Part shown: piece after piece, positions 25,635-32,773 of the stretch
Layout of the letters: every line of letters starts with the position of its first letter
Position numbering within the stretch: position 1 is the first letter of the stretch
DNA from: Diaphorobacter sp. HDW4B
GTDB taxonomy: Bacteria > Pseudomonadota > Gammaproteobacteria > Burkholderiales > Burkholderiaceae_C
Assembly (NCBI RefSeq): GCF_011305535.1
Contig: NZ_CP049905.1
Coordinates: 3,035,001 to 3,099,000 of the forward strand
DNA length: 64,000 nt
Direction of reading: 5' to 3'
Position numbers and translations under genes: made by a program
Notes under the pieces: generated by a model
Told to the model about the DNA's origin: nothing
Database searches by the model: none
The model's input: only the letters and a program-made list of their open reading frames with translations

Positions 25635-25720
25635 AAATCCGCGTGTCCGTGGTTCGATTCCGCGCCAGGCCACCACTTGATTCTCAGAAGCCCGTTCAAG
25701 AAATTGGACGGGCTTTTGTC
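25635..25720 (+). repeat. Attachment repeat 2 (internal)
   Basis: 86 bp identical to 22705-22790: tRNA-Phe 3' end, CCA, and the terminator hairpin. Upstream the match stops at once (one A is missing from the anticodon-loop run), so only the 3' part of the tRNA is present and no functional tRNA is made. Homology to unit 1 continues, with substitutions, to about 25955. Confidence 0.92.
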
Positions 25721-25754
25721 ATTTTGGCTTCCAGCAAAGTAGCTTGCCCGAACG

Positions 25755-25955
25755 TCAGGCGAACTCACTCAGCCACTGAGTCAGCTTCTTGTCTCTCTGC
25801 GGCTTGCTCACGCCTTCAAGTGCCAGCAATAGTCGCGCACATTGATCGTCTTCACAGTACAGGTAGGCGAGGGACACACCCAGTGTCTCTGCAATCAATC
25901 GCGCTGTCTTCACCGGGGGCTCATGCGTCCCCAGCTCCGAGCTTCGTGATCGCAT
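25755..25955 (-). pseudogene. XRE-family regulator with its HTH deleted (copy B)
   Basis: 66 codons, homologous to copy A at 22866-23117. Alignment by eye shows an in-frame loss of 27 codons: SRSSELG joins directly to THEPPVKT, while copy A has the helix-turn-helix between these. The C-terminus is complete (SKPQRDKKLTQWLSEFA), unlike copy A. Without the recognition helix it should not bind DNA. Together the two copies preserve a full gene but neither is whole. Confidence 0.7.
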
Positions 25956-25999
25956 GCATCACCCAATCACTGACGTTGTTCGGCTGGGTTCGAAGAACA

Positions 26000-26347
26000 T
26001 CAGCGCAATCGATCACACAGCCGCTTCACAACATCCGTGACAAGTGCTCGATCATTGGGCGTCAAATCGGAAAGCCATGCGCTGATGCGCGTCGCTTGAT
26101 CATCAGGAGCTGTGGAGCTTTCCACCAGTAACTCCCCAATGCTGGCCCGCAGCACTTGAGCAAGCTTTTCGAGCGTGTGCAGTGACGGTACCGTCGCTCC
26201 TCGTTCAAAGCGGCTAATTGTTTCTGGCTCAACCTCAATGCGCTCGGCCAGTTGCGCCTGAGTCCATTGCCGGGACTTTCGCAATTCTGCGATTCGTACT
26301 CCCAACAATTCTGCTAACGGCTTGCTTGTCGCCTTCTTCTTGACCAT
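26000..26347 (-). CDS. XRE-family transcriptional regulator
   Basis: 115 aa from ATG 26347. The helix-turn-helix is clear: RIAELRKSRQWTQAQLAERI, then VEPETISRFERG and PSLHTLEKLAQVL, the classical Cro/C1 pattern. The C-terminal 45 residues are helical. A GTG at 26386 would extend the N-terminus by 13 residues; neither start has a good Shine-Dalgarno. It reads away from the membrane-gene operon at 26712, so it likely controls the shared region between them and may act as the element's repressor. Confidence 0.85.
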   Translation of the reverse strand: MVKKKATSKPLAELLGVRIAELRKSRQWTQAQLAERIEVEPETISRFERGATVPSLHTLEKLAQVLRASIGELLVESSTAPDDQATRISAWLSDLTPNDRALVTDVVKRLCDRLR

Positions 26348-26711
26348 ATCTGTCCATTTGGAATTCGACAGTAATGGTTGTTTCACGTTGAAGATTCAGC
26401 CAGAATCTAATTTGTTGAAATAGACATTATTTGTCATGTACTGTGACGTCCGATTTGCCAGCCTCATATGCCGCTAGGCGCGTTTGGCGGAGGCGCTGCA
26501 ATGCGACCTGACATCACATGCACAGAGTCAGTACGTTCGCCTCGCTCTACCCATTCATCTGAATCTGTCCCCCGAATTGCACAGCACTGTTGCAGCACGC
26601 TTGTGCGTCGCGGTTGGCTCGGCGGGGGGCATCTTGGGCGCGTTTGCGCGAGCGAGGTCATTTCATTGATCAATCAATTCATTCATCAACCACCTGAAAG
26701 GAGTCAACGCA
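26348..26711. other. Divergent control region of unit 2
   Basis: About 360 bp between the xre gene and the three-gene operon. The left 110 bp are AT-rich and include a short dyad GTCA-N7-TGAC around 26435-26449, a possible repressor site. AAAGGAG just before 26712 is the Shine-Dalgarno of the operon. No gene is supported here. Confidence 0.5.
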
Positions 26712-27092
26712 ATGGAGTACGAATACAAGGTCATCGACGTGGCCGATGGGGCGATCAGCTCGCTCCTGCTTGGAGAGGGCCGGATCGAAACCGAAGTGCT
26801 GGAAGCCTACATCAATGCCATGGCGTCGGAGGGCTGGCGCTTGGTGTTCATGGAGAAGGTCATGCAGCGGCACCTTGTCGTTGCAGACAGGGAAACCTTG
26901 ATGGTCACTTTTGAGAGGCGGGTGCCGGAATCCGAGCGTGCAGCAAGAGCAGCCAGATGCATTGACGACGTGATCCATGCGGAGGACGTTGCCAAGCGCA
27001 GGGGCCGTGGAGCTGCTATCGGGGCAGCGGGCGTGGTCGTTGGCTCTGCTGTTGCGGGGTCAGTGCTGAACAACCTACTGAGCGAGGAATAA
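26712..27092 (+). CDS. DUF4177-like small protein
   Basis: 126 aa. It begins MEYEYKVIDV and has NAMASEGWRLV near residues 36-46, then a beta strand (LMVTFERR), which together resemble DUF4177 proteins, a small family of unknown function. The C-terminal 45 residues are a basic stretch followed by a Gly/Ala/Val-rich segment (RGRGAAIGAAGVVVGSAVAG) that could insert in or lie on a membrane. A strong AAAGGAG precedes the ATG. First gene of a three-gene operon; the next gene starts 1 bp after its stop. Confidence 0.65.
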   Translation: MEYEYKVIDVADGAISSLLLGEGRIETEVLEAYINAMASEGWRLVFMEKVMQRHLVVADRETLMVTFERRVPESERAARAARCIDDVIHAEDVAKRRGRGAAIGAAGVVVGSAVAGSVLNNLLSEE

Positions 27093-27093
27093 A

Positions 27094-27546
27094 TTGGATC
27101 TGAACACAAAGATTGCCGAGCGAAGGGCGGAGCTTCAAAGGGAACAGGCCGCTGAGATTGAACTCAGGCGCAGCGAGGAGAGAGCGCAAGCCCAACTGAG
27201 ACAGGCAGAAGAAAAGGCCATTCAGGAATCAGTCCAGAAGGAGGCTGAACAACAGATTCAGGCGATCGAGAGCCGACTGCAAGGCAGCGCAACGGCTGAA
27301 CAAGATGAGCCGGTAAGCCCAGCGGCCCAGAAGAAGGTCGATGCGCATATCCGCTCGCTTGCAAACAAGCGATTCACGAAAGGAGAGAACTGGACGCAGG
27401 GCTTGCTTCTGGGCGGTTGCGTCATTGGATTCTTCATCGCGTGGTGGATTGGCGTGTGCTTGCTTGTTTTGGCAGGCTACTACATCACCAAAGTCACAGA
27501 GCGTCATGAAGCCGAAATCAGAGCAGAGATAAAGAAGGGAACATAG
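27094..27546 (+). CDS. Coiled-coil protein with C-terminal membrane hairpin
   Basis: 150 aa, TTG start 1 bp after the previous stop with GAGGAA just upstream. Residues 1-65 are a highly charged heptad-like coiled coil rich in Glu, Gln, Arg and Ala. After a linker, about 103-133 form one long or two short membrane helices (LLLGGCVIGFFIAWWIGVCL), then a charged tail with further heptads. No known family is recognised. It sits between two other membrane-related genes and is translated with them; a scaffold or adaptor role is only a guess. The third gene starts 0 bp after the stop. Confidence 0.7.
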   Translation: MDLNTKIAERRAELQREQAAEIELRRSEERAQAQLRQAEEKAIQESVQKEAEQQIQAIESRLQGSATAEQDEPVSPAAQKKVDAHIRSLANKRFTKGENWTQGLLLGGCVIGFFIAWWIGVCLLVLAGYYITKVTERHEAEIRAEIKKGT

Positions 27547-28176
27547 ATGAAGAGGATTTCAACTGCGATCATTTTTGTGGGCATCGCCATGCTGATCTTT
27601 GCCTTGAGCAGCGATGTGGCGCTGGATGGAATGGGAGGAAGGCGGATCACGAACTATGGACTGATGCACGACCGCTTGGTCAACACCATTCTGAGCGTGA
27701 CGATGATCCTTGGCGGCTTGCTGCTGAAGATGTTCGGAGGGCCTCTGTCAGGGCCGCATTTGCAGGCCATCGATCAGTTGCCAAAGAGCGAGTACATCGC
27801 ACGCTGGGCCACAACCATTTTGGTATCGGCCTGTGTTTGGACGCTGGTCGTGATGTACCTCTGGCCCACAACCTTGGTAGCGGTTACGTTGCTTGCTGTG
27901 ATTGCGTGGTGCTCGTTCCTGCCGCAAGCGACCTACACCGTACTCAAAAGAGTGTGGCTCGGGGCACTGCTGCTTGCCTTGGTCATGGTGATATGGCATG
28001 GGATCGCGCTGGCCAAGCCATGGTTCAATGACTTGACATACAGATTGATCGATAAAGGTGTCACCTTGCTTGGCACAGGTGACTTGCCACCCCTGTTTGC
28101 TGCATTGCTTGGTGGCCCTTTACTGATCGCTATCGCTGGATTCACCGTGTCCATGCGCAAGGCCAGACGCAACTGA
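27547..28176 (+). CDS. Polytopic membrane protein of unknown function
   Basis: 209 aa with about six hydrophobic segments (about 7-20, 45-63, 86-104, 108-127, 136-155, 181-201). Between the first two lies GGRRITNYGLMHDR, which resembles a short motif (G-R-x-x-N-x-G-L-M-x-x-R) seen in many small bacterial membrane proteins of unknown function. The C-terminus is basic. It begins immediately after the preceding stop and is followed by a terminator, so it closes the operon. Confidence 0.75.
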   Translation: MKRISTAIIFVGIAMLIFALSSDVALDGMGGRRITNYGLMHDRLVNTILSVTMILGGLLLKMFGGPLSGPHLQAIDQLPKSEYIARWATTILVSACVWTLVVMYLWPTTLVAVTLLAVIAWCSFLPQATYTVLKRVWLGALLLALVMVIWHGIALAKPWFNDLTYRLIDKGVTLLGTGDLPPLFAALLGGPLLIAIAGFTVSMRKARRN

Positions 28177-28193
28177 CCATCTAACCCTTCATC

Positions 28194-28231
28194 ACCCGCC
28201 CTGGAGAAATCCTCGGCGGGTTTTCTTTTTT
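28194..28231 (+). terminator. Terminator of the three-gene membrane operon
   Basis: Stem ACCCGCC with GGCGGGT (28194-28200 with 28215-28221) and an inner pairing, followed by TTTTCTTTTTT. It clearly separates the membrane operon from the next gene. Confidence 0.88.
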
Positions 28232-28247
28232 CACCACAAGGAGTTCT

Positions 28248-28598
28248 ATGCATGTGTACGCGGATTCAGACGCTATCTATCTGGCCCAAGCCGCAGTCAG
28301 CGGGACGGAGCTGGGTGAGTTGATTGGACGCTGCATCGAGGAGCTGGAGCCTTATGACGTCCCCGATCTGGGTTCCCTGATCAAGGTCTTGGTCGTGGAG
28401 CCTGACGACGATATGACGGCAGTCGATGGAGCGCTGGGCTTCCCGCTTCTGGATCGTCAATGTGACGTGGCACAGCGCCATCAGGATTGGTTCGAGCTGA
28501 CCTTGGTGCTCAGTGATGACGGCTTTGGAGTCGTCCTCTATGTGCCGCGAAACGCTGACCCAACATTGCTGTCCTATTGCCATCGCGCCACCCGCTGA
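28248..28598 (+). CDS. Small acidic hypothetical protein
   Basis: 116 aa. CAAGGAG precedes the ATG at good distance. The product is acidic, without membrane helix or signal peptide, and has an alternating alpha/beta pattern (ELGELIGRCIEELEPYDV; LIKVLVVEPDDD; WFELTLVLSDDGFGVVLYVP). I recognise no family. It lies between two terminators, so it is its own transcription unit or is read from a promoter within the small gap. Confidence 0.65.
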   Translation: MHVYADSDAIYLAQAAVSGTELGELIGRCIEELEPYDVPDLGSLIKVLVVEPDDDMTAVDGALGFPLLDRQCDVAQRHQDWFELTLVLSDDGFGVVLYVPRNADPTLLSYCHRATR

Positions 28599-28612
28599 GG
28601 TGGCATTTTTTT
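28587..28612 (+). terminator. Terminator overlapping the stop of the preceding gene
   Basis: GCCACC (28587-28592) pairs with GGTGGC (28599-28604); the stop codon TGA lies in the loop. A run of eight T follows after one A. A ribosome finishing the gene would cover the stem, so termination and translation could interfere. Confidence 0.8.
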
Positions 28613-28656
28613 GGACGCGATGTTTTCGCCACCTTATTTGAAACAACGGAGAACTC

Positions 28657-29058
28657 ATGAACGACCCCATCAAACCCCTGTACACCGGCGACTGCCCATC
28701 AGTCTCTGGTCGCAGCACGCTGACCTACATCGTGGGCAAGCACGAGACCGAGAACACCTTGCACCTGCGCATTGCCGAGAACAGCGGCAAAGGAATGTGG
28801 TGCAACGAATGGGCCTCGGCTCAGGCCATTGAGGCGATTGTCAGCAAAGAGCCCAAGCTGAAAGCCAGAAGCTTCTGCGCCCTGCACCCGGGCAAGTCCA
28901 TCAACACCGGAGGCTTTGTGCTGGCGGCACTGCGGGATCTGGGCTTGATCCGCAGCAGTGAGGCAAACACGCGCATTCATGAACACGTTCCGAAAGCCAC
29001 TCTGGAGAACGTCGTGATGGCAAAGACCCGCCGCAAGAAGCCCAAGGAGACGATCTGA
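28657..29058 (+). CDS. Hypothetical protein of the island
   Basis: 133 aa, preceded by an ACGGAGAA Shine-Dalgarno. No known domain is recognised. It has strand-rich N-terminal half with SGRSTLTYIVGKH, then GKGMWCNEW, a helix around SAQAIEAIVSK, and a basic C-terminus (MAKTRRKKPKE) that could bind nucleic acid or a membrane. Its stop overlaps a possible start of the next small gene as CTGA. Confidence 0.65.
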   Translation: MNDPIKPLYTGDCPSVSGRSTLTYIVGKHETENTLHLRIAENSGKGMWCNEWASAQAIEAIVSKEPKLKARSFCALHPGKSINTGGFVLAALRDLGLIRSSEANTRIHEHVPKATLENVVMAKTRRKKPKETI

Positions 29059-29222
29059 CATCGAGCATTTTCGCTGCCCTGCTCACGGTCTTTGTACTGG
29101 GGCTGTGGTTCAACTGCACGCGACCCATGTCGATTGCAGCAGCCGCAAGCCTGACCTTTATGTATCCGCAACTGCTGGTGCTTGTCCTCATCGGGGCTGC
29201 ACTGGTCTACCTAAGAAAGTAA
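29055..29222 (+). CDS. Small two-helix membrane protein, probable CTG start
   Basis: 55 codons. The frame has no ATG/GTG/TTG upstream of its first hydrophobic segment, but AAGGAGA (29044-29050) lies 4 nt before CTG at 29055, which overlaps the previous stop as CTGA. The product would have two membrane helices (FAALLTVFVLGLWF and LLVLVLIGAALVYL) split by NCTRPMS, ending YLRK. An internal ATG at 29127 would give only the second helix. Continuous hydrophobic coding and the well-placed ribosome site argue for a real gene; the CTG start is inference. Confidence 0.5.
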   Translation: MTSSIFAALLTVFVLGLWFNCTRPMSIAAAASLTFMYPQLLVLVLIGAALVYLRK

Positions 29223-29225
29223 ACC

Positions 29226-29378
29226 ATGAACCTTGATCATTGCATTTTTGAAGCTGCCCAACGTGTCCTTGATATGGACGGCCTGCCAGATGAGTTGTTG
29301 CCACTGGTGATCATCTCGGAAGTTGCGCCCCTGCACGGCCTCGATAGTGGTCCGCTGGCGGGCACGGGGTGGAGGTGA
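29226..29378 (+). CDS. Small hypothetical protein
   Basis: 50 codons, ATG 3 bp after the stop of the previous small gene. The sequence MNLDHCIFEAAQRVLDMDG, then LPDELLPLVIISEVAPL, looks like an amphipathic helix pair. There is no clear ribosome site except overlap with the upstream frame, so it would be translated by coupling. The last codons run into the GC-rich block. Unknown function. Confidence 0.45.
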   Translation: MNLDHCIFEAAQRVLDMDGLPDELLPLVIISEVAPLHGLDSGPLAGTGWR

Positions 29379-29660
29379 GGAGGGGGGCCATGGCCCGCCC
29401 CCGGTCGCTGCGCCTGCGCACAACCTGGCCCCCACTCGTGGCCCCCGCCGGGTCGGCCACCCCCCGGCCCCGCCGCCCGCCCGGTGGGGGTGCCCCCTGC
29501 AGGGTGCCGCAACATCCGCAACAGCGCCACGCCACGGCCCGGGCCCATGTCAGGCATGGAACGTTGCGGCGTTGCGGATGTTGCGGCAACTGGCGGGAGG
29601 CCCCCCGGGGGATATAGAAAAACAAGGGGGCTTGGTCCCCCGTCCTTATATATATTTTTT
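29379..29660. other. Very GC-rich block with structured repeats, no supported gene
   Basis: About 280 bp dominated by G and C runs (for example GGGGGG near 29382 and CCCCCC near 29458 and 29601). Frames are open on both strands simply because stop codons are rare. It contains the inverted heptamers at 29506-29587 and ends in a hairpin GGGGG/CCCCC (29626-29641) followed by TATATATATTTTTT, a possible terminator. Confidence 0.6.
29506..29587. repeat. Perfect 17-bp inverted repeat with five GTTGCGG heptamers
   Basis: GCCGCAACATCCGCAAC (29506-29522) and its exact reverse complement (29571-29587), separated by 48 bp. The heptamer GTTGCGG occurs at 29563, 29571 and 29580, and inverted (CCGCAAC) at 29507 and 29516. 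Such clustered short repeats suggest a protein-binding array, for example an origin or operator for the ATPase/integrase element, or a long RNA stem. Confidence 0.8.
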
Positions 29661-30218
29661 CCTTGCGATCTGCATTCGCTGTCTGCACACGGCGAATTGA
29701 GATGTGCTGAATGTCACAACTAATTGACCTTCAATTTTATCGGATAATTTTTTGATTAATCCATTATTTAGTTGACATTGTTTTACATTTCATAATAAGG
29801 AATGATCACGCAGTTCATATGGAGCTGACTCCCTTGCTGAAGGCACTTTAAATACTGAGCTCTCGTTTATTAAGGCTTAACGGTCGATATTTGAAGGGGG
29901 GTGAAGTTGCCTTGAAAAATGCAAATACAGTGCTGGAAGGTACTCTGGAAAGGGATTTTCTATTTCTACTGCTGGAAATACTTTATTCATTAGGTTTTTT
30001 GAGTTCAGTGCTGAAAGCGCGTTAGCTCCTGTAGGTCATGTTTTTTCGAGTTTTTGGGGAAAACGGCTGATTTTTTGCGAAAAATCGTATGTCATAGTTC
30101 GTCCGGATTTGCTTGAAATGCAGGGCAAATTCAGGTTGGCCAACCTTCTTCTCCGCATATAGCTGGGTGCAGGGATTCCCCCCCGAATCTCAAACTTCAC
30201 ATTGAAATAGGATGGACC
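29661..30218. other. AT-rich region before the ATPase gene
   Basis: About 560 bp, strongly AT-rich and without a supported gene, directly after the GC-rich block. TTGACA occurs at 29772-29777 with AT-rich sequence 15-18 bp downstream, a possible promoter. A GC-rich repeat array next to an AT-rich stretch is a common look of replication origins. Only a weak Shine-Dalgarno (AATAGGA) precedes 30219. Confidence 0.5.
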
Positions 30219-31448
30219 ATGACGAGAAAAATGAAACCAGTAGCCAATGCCGTTGGAAAAATGTTCGACGATGGCGGTCTAGAACCCTGCTCGCAACCTG
30301 TCGATAAAAATGCATTGATGGGAGATTTGATCAAGTTGATCAAGAAATATGTCGTGATCTCAGACCAAGCTGCTCTGGCAGTGTCGTTGTGGATCATTCT
30401 CAGTTGGAGCTATAAGGAATTCACACGCTGCCCGCTTCTCCTGATCAACGCACCGGAACGAGAGTGCGGCAAAACTCAGTTGTTGAAGGTTGTAGAGAAG
30501 TTGGTGTGTCGTCCCTTTGAAACAGCCAATATCACGTTGGCAGCTCTTTTCAGAATGATCTCAAACCATGGCCCGACCTTGCTGATCGATGAAGCCGATA
30601 CGTTTGTGGCTGGCAAAGATGAGCTGATCGGCGTCGTGAACAAAGGCTATGAATTTGGCGGGTATGTCGTGCGCGTGGAGAACATCAATGATGAGATGCT
30701 CGAGTGCGCGTTCTTTGTCTATGGCCCTAAAGCCTTGGCAGGGATTGCTCTTGAGCGGCATCTGCCCGACGCGACCATGAGCCGGGGCATCCAGGTGCCC
30801 ATGAGGCGTAAGACGAAGGATGACCACATCGAGCGGCTGCGAACCATTGATCCAGAGGCCATCAAGAATCTTCAATCACGCATCCTGCGGTTCGTTATGG
30901 ATCACAAAGAAGTCTTGAGCAAGGGCTGGGACAAGCTGCCTGAGCAGCTCGGTGACCGCCAGCAGGACAACTGGGAGCCATTGCTCGCAATCGCCCATTG
31001 CATGGGGCTTGATTGGTACGACAAGACGGTCGAGGCGGCGCTTGCTATCTGCGTCGAAACGAGTCCTCCGAAGTCTGCCGCCAACCAATTGCTGGAGGAT
31101 ATTCGTGAGGTGTTGAGCGACTATAAGAAGGGCCCGTACATTCCAACGGCAACGTTGTTGGCAAAGCTGCTTGAACACCCCGATATGGATTGGGACAAGT
31201 ACAACCGTGGGAGCTCCATGTCATCGCGGCAATTGGCCCGCAACTTGAGCGGCTATGGGGTCAAGCCCAAGACCGTGCGCATGAGTGCAAAGGAAACCCC
31301 CAAGGGCTATGAGGTGCGTGATTTCCAGGATGCCTTTGATCGCTATCTTCCTGAAACGGTATTCGACCCTGACGCCCCTGAACATGCAGGGCCGGGCTTT
31401 CAGCCCGTGGGCATGTCTACGGCAACTTACTCCATCCCGGCGCTCTGA
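30219..31448 (+). CDS. DUF3631-type P-loop ATPase, probable replication protein
   Basis: 409 aa. The P-loop is an altered Walker A, APERECGKT (78-86), followed by Walker B LLIDEAD (121-127); an Arg-rich block GIQVPMRRKTKDDHIERLR lies near 191-209. The C-terminal half matches the pattern of DUF3631 proteins (WEPLLAIAHCMGLDW near 248, SSRQLARNLSGYGVKPKTVR near 338), which are often fused or linked to primase domains in mobile elements. It probably remodels DNA or a primase during replication of the excised element. The last 30 residues are low-complexity. The integrase follows after 173 bp. Confidence 0.8.
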   Translation: MTRKMKPVANAVGKMFDDGGLEPCSQPVDKNALMGDLIKLIKKYVVISDQAALAVSLWIILSWSYKEFTRCPLLLINAPERECGKTQLLKVVEKLVCRPFETANITLAALFRMISNHGPTLLIDEADTFVAGKDELIGVVNKGYEFGGYVVRVENINDEMLECAFFVYGPKALAGIALERHLPDATMSRGIQVPMRRKTKDDHIERLRTIDPEAIKNLQSRILRFVMDHKEVLSKGWDKLPEQLGDRQQDNWEPLLAIAHCMGLDWYDKTVEAALAICVETSPPKSAANQLLEDIREVLSDYKKGPYIPTATLLAKLLEHPDMDWDKYNRGSSMSSRQLARNLSGYGVKPKTVRMSAKETPKGYEVRDFQDAFDRYLPETVFDPDAPEHAGPGFQPVGMSTATYSIPAL

Positions 31449-31515
31449 GCGCACTGCGGTTTCGACTAGATCGATGTTTTTGATCACGTCACAAGCCGCA
31501 CGGTAGGGGGTCTCA

Positions 31516-31552
31516 AACCTGTCTCGCGACGGGTTCCTCTACCTTCTTTTTT
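31516..31552 (+). terminator. Probable terminator between ATPase and integrase genes
   Basis: AACCTGTC (31516-31523) pairs with GACGGGTT (31528-31535) with one G-T wobble, loop TCGC. A pyrimidine-rich tail with a final TTTTTT follows. Confidence 0.65.
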
Positions 31553-31621
31553 CAATCCCAAGTGTCACGCCCCCTTTGTCTGGGGCTAGGCACTGCTACG
31601 TCCAAACACAAGGAGACTCCT

Positions 31622-32773
31622 ATGCCTGTTGTGCATTTCACCCCCGCCTTCATGGCAACCGGTCTGGTGTGCCCACCGGACAAGAAGAAGATCGAGTACA
31701 GCGTGGCCGATACCCCCGGCCTGTTTGTCGAGTGCAGGGCCTCCAAAACTGCCGTGCCTACGTGGTATCTGCGCCTGAAGAACGAGAACGGTACCAACTG
31801 CTATAGAAAGCTCGGCACGATCGATGATCTGACCCTCGTGCAGGCCAAGAAGAGAGCTGCACAGATCAAAGCCGAGCATCTGCTGATGCAGAAGGAAGAG
31901 GAGGTCATCAAGCAGAACCCGGGTCAAATGACCTTGGACAAGTTCTTCCATGAGCACTACATGCCGCATGCGAAGCAGCACAAGCGATCGTTCAACCGGG
32001 ATGAGTCCTTGTACCGGGTTCACATTGCGCCTGTTTTCAAGGATCTGCCGCTGCAGTCCATCTCTCGCCGTGAGGTGCAGAAGTTCCACAATGACCTGCG
32101 AGAAAAGAAGGGACTCAGTCCTGCGTCCGCCGATCACGGTGTCCGGTTGATGTGTCAGTTTCTGAATCTGGCCCTGAAATGGGAGTTTGTCGAGAAGAAT
32201 GTGCTCAGGAGCATTGAGCTGTTCAAGGTGGACAACCAGGTCGAGAACTACCTCGATGAGGAGCAACTGGGTCGCCTGCTGCATGTCCTGAAAACGGATC
32301 ACAACCGGCCAATCTGTCACATCCTGATGTTCCTGCTCAGTACAGGCGCACGCTTGAACGAGGCGCTGGCAGCGACATGGGACAACGTGAACGAGGAAAC
32401 CCGGACATGGAAGGTGGATGCCAAGCGATCGAAGTCCAAGAAGCCGCGATTCATCCCGCTGAATGACTCGGCCATGTGGGTGCTGGGGGAGCTGGAAAGG
32501 AAGTCAGAGTATCTGTTCCCTTCGCCTGTGACATACAAGCCCTACACAGCGATCACTTGGCAGTGGTACCGGATCAGGGAGCTGGCTGGGGTGAATCTGC
32601 GTATCCACGATCTGCGGCACACGTTTGCATCCTTCTTGGTGTCCAACGGGCGCAGCCTGTTCGAGGTGCAGCAGATCTTGGGCCATAGCGATCCCAAGGT
32701 GACGATGTGGTATGCGCATTTGTCGTCCAAGGCATTGCAGGAGGCGGCTAACGCTGGGTCGATGATTGTGTAA
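31622..32773 (+). CDS. int: Tyrosine site-specific integrase
   Basis: 383 aa. It catalyses recombination between the tRNA-Phe site and the element. An N-terminal arm-binding domain (about 1-95) and a SAM-like core-binding domain (about 105-190) precede the catalytic domain. Catalytic residues: R244 (STGARLNEAL), H329 and R332 (HDLRHTFAS), H355 (GHSDPKVT) and nucleophile Y364 (MWYAHLS). AAGGAGAC precedes ATG 31622; the upstream open frame overlaps the terminator and is rejected. All catalytic residues are present, so the enzyme should be active. It lies 520 bp from the right att copy. Confidence 0.95.
   Translation: MPVVHFTPAFMATGLVCPPDKKKIEYSVADTPGLFVECRASKTAVPTWYLRLKNENGTNCYRKLGTIDDLTLVQAKKRAAQIKAEHLLMQKEEEVIKQNPGQMTLDKFFHEHYMPHAKQHKRSFNRDESLYRVHIAPVFKDLPLQSISRREVQKFHNDLREKKGLSPASADHGVRLMCQFLNLALKWEFVEKNVLRSIELFKVDNQVENYLDEEQLGRLLHVLKTDHNRPICHILMFLLSTGARLNEALAATWDNVNEETRTWKVDAKRSKSKKPRFIPLNDSAMWVLGELERKSEYLFPSPVTYKPYTAITWQWYRIRELAGVNLRIHDLRHTFASFLVSNGRSLFEVQQILGHSDPKVTMWYAHLSSKALQEAANAGSMIV

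Larger units (their letters stand above)
22746..25679. mobile_element. Unit 1: integrase-less cassette between two att copies
   Basis: About 2.9 kb between att copies 1 and 2. It holds a truncated xre gene, an intergenic AT-rich stretch and the repeat-containing sorting-signal protein. It begins with the same ~300 bp (terminator plus 3' part of xre) as unit 2, but the two copies differ by scattered substitutions. It could be moved only by an integrase acting in trans, such as the one in unit 2. Confidence 0.75.

Noticed and set aside
25317-25676. A 119-codon minus-strand frame beginning MVAWRGIEPRTRGF
   Set aside because: Its start lies in the tRNA-derived repeat; this peptide is a well-known false start produced by reading tRNA genes backwards.
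25635-25679. Second and third tRNA-Phe genes at 25635 and 33295
   Set aside because: Only the 3' part from the anticodon loop onward is present; the 5' half is missing, so these are attachment repeats.
29311-29700. Overlapping open frames of 80-125 codons on both strands
   Set aside because: They follow from about 70 % or more GC with few stops; codon use is not gene-like and none has a ribosome site.
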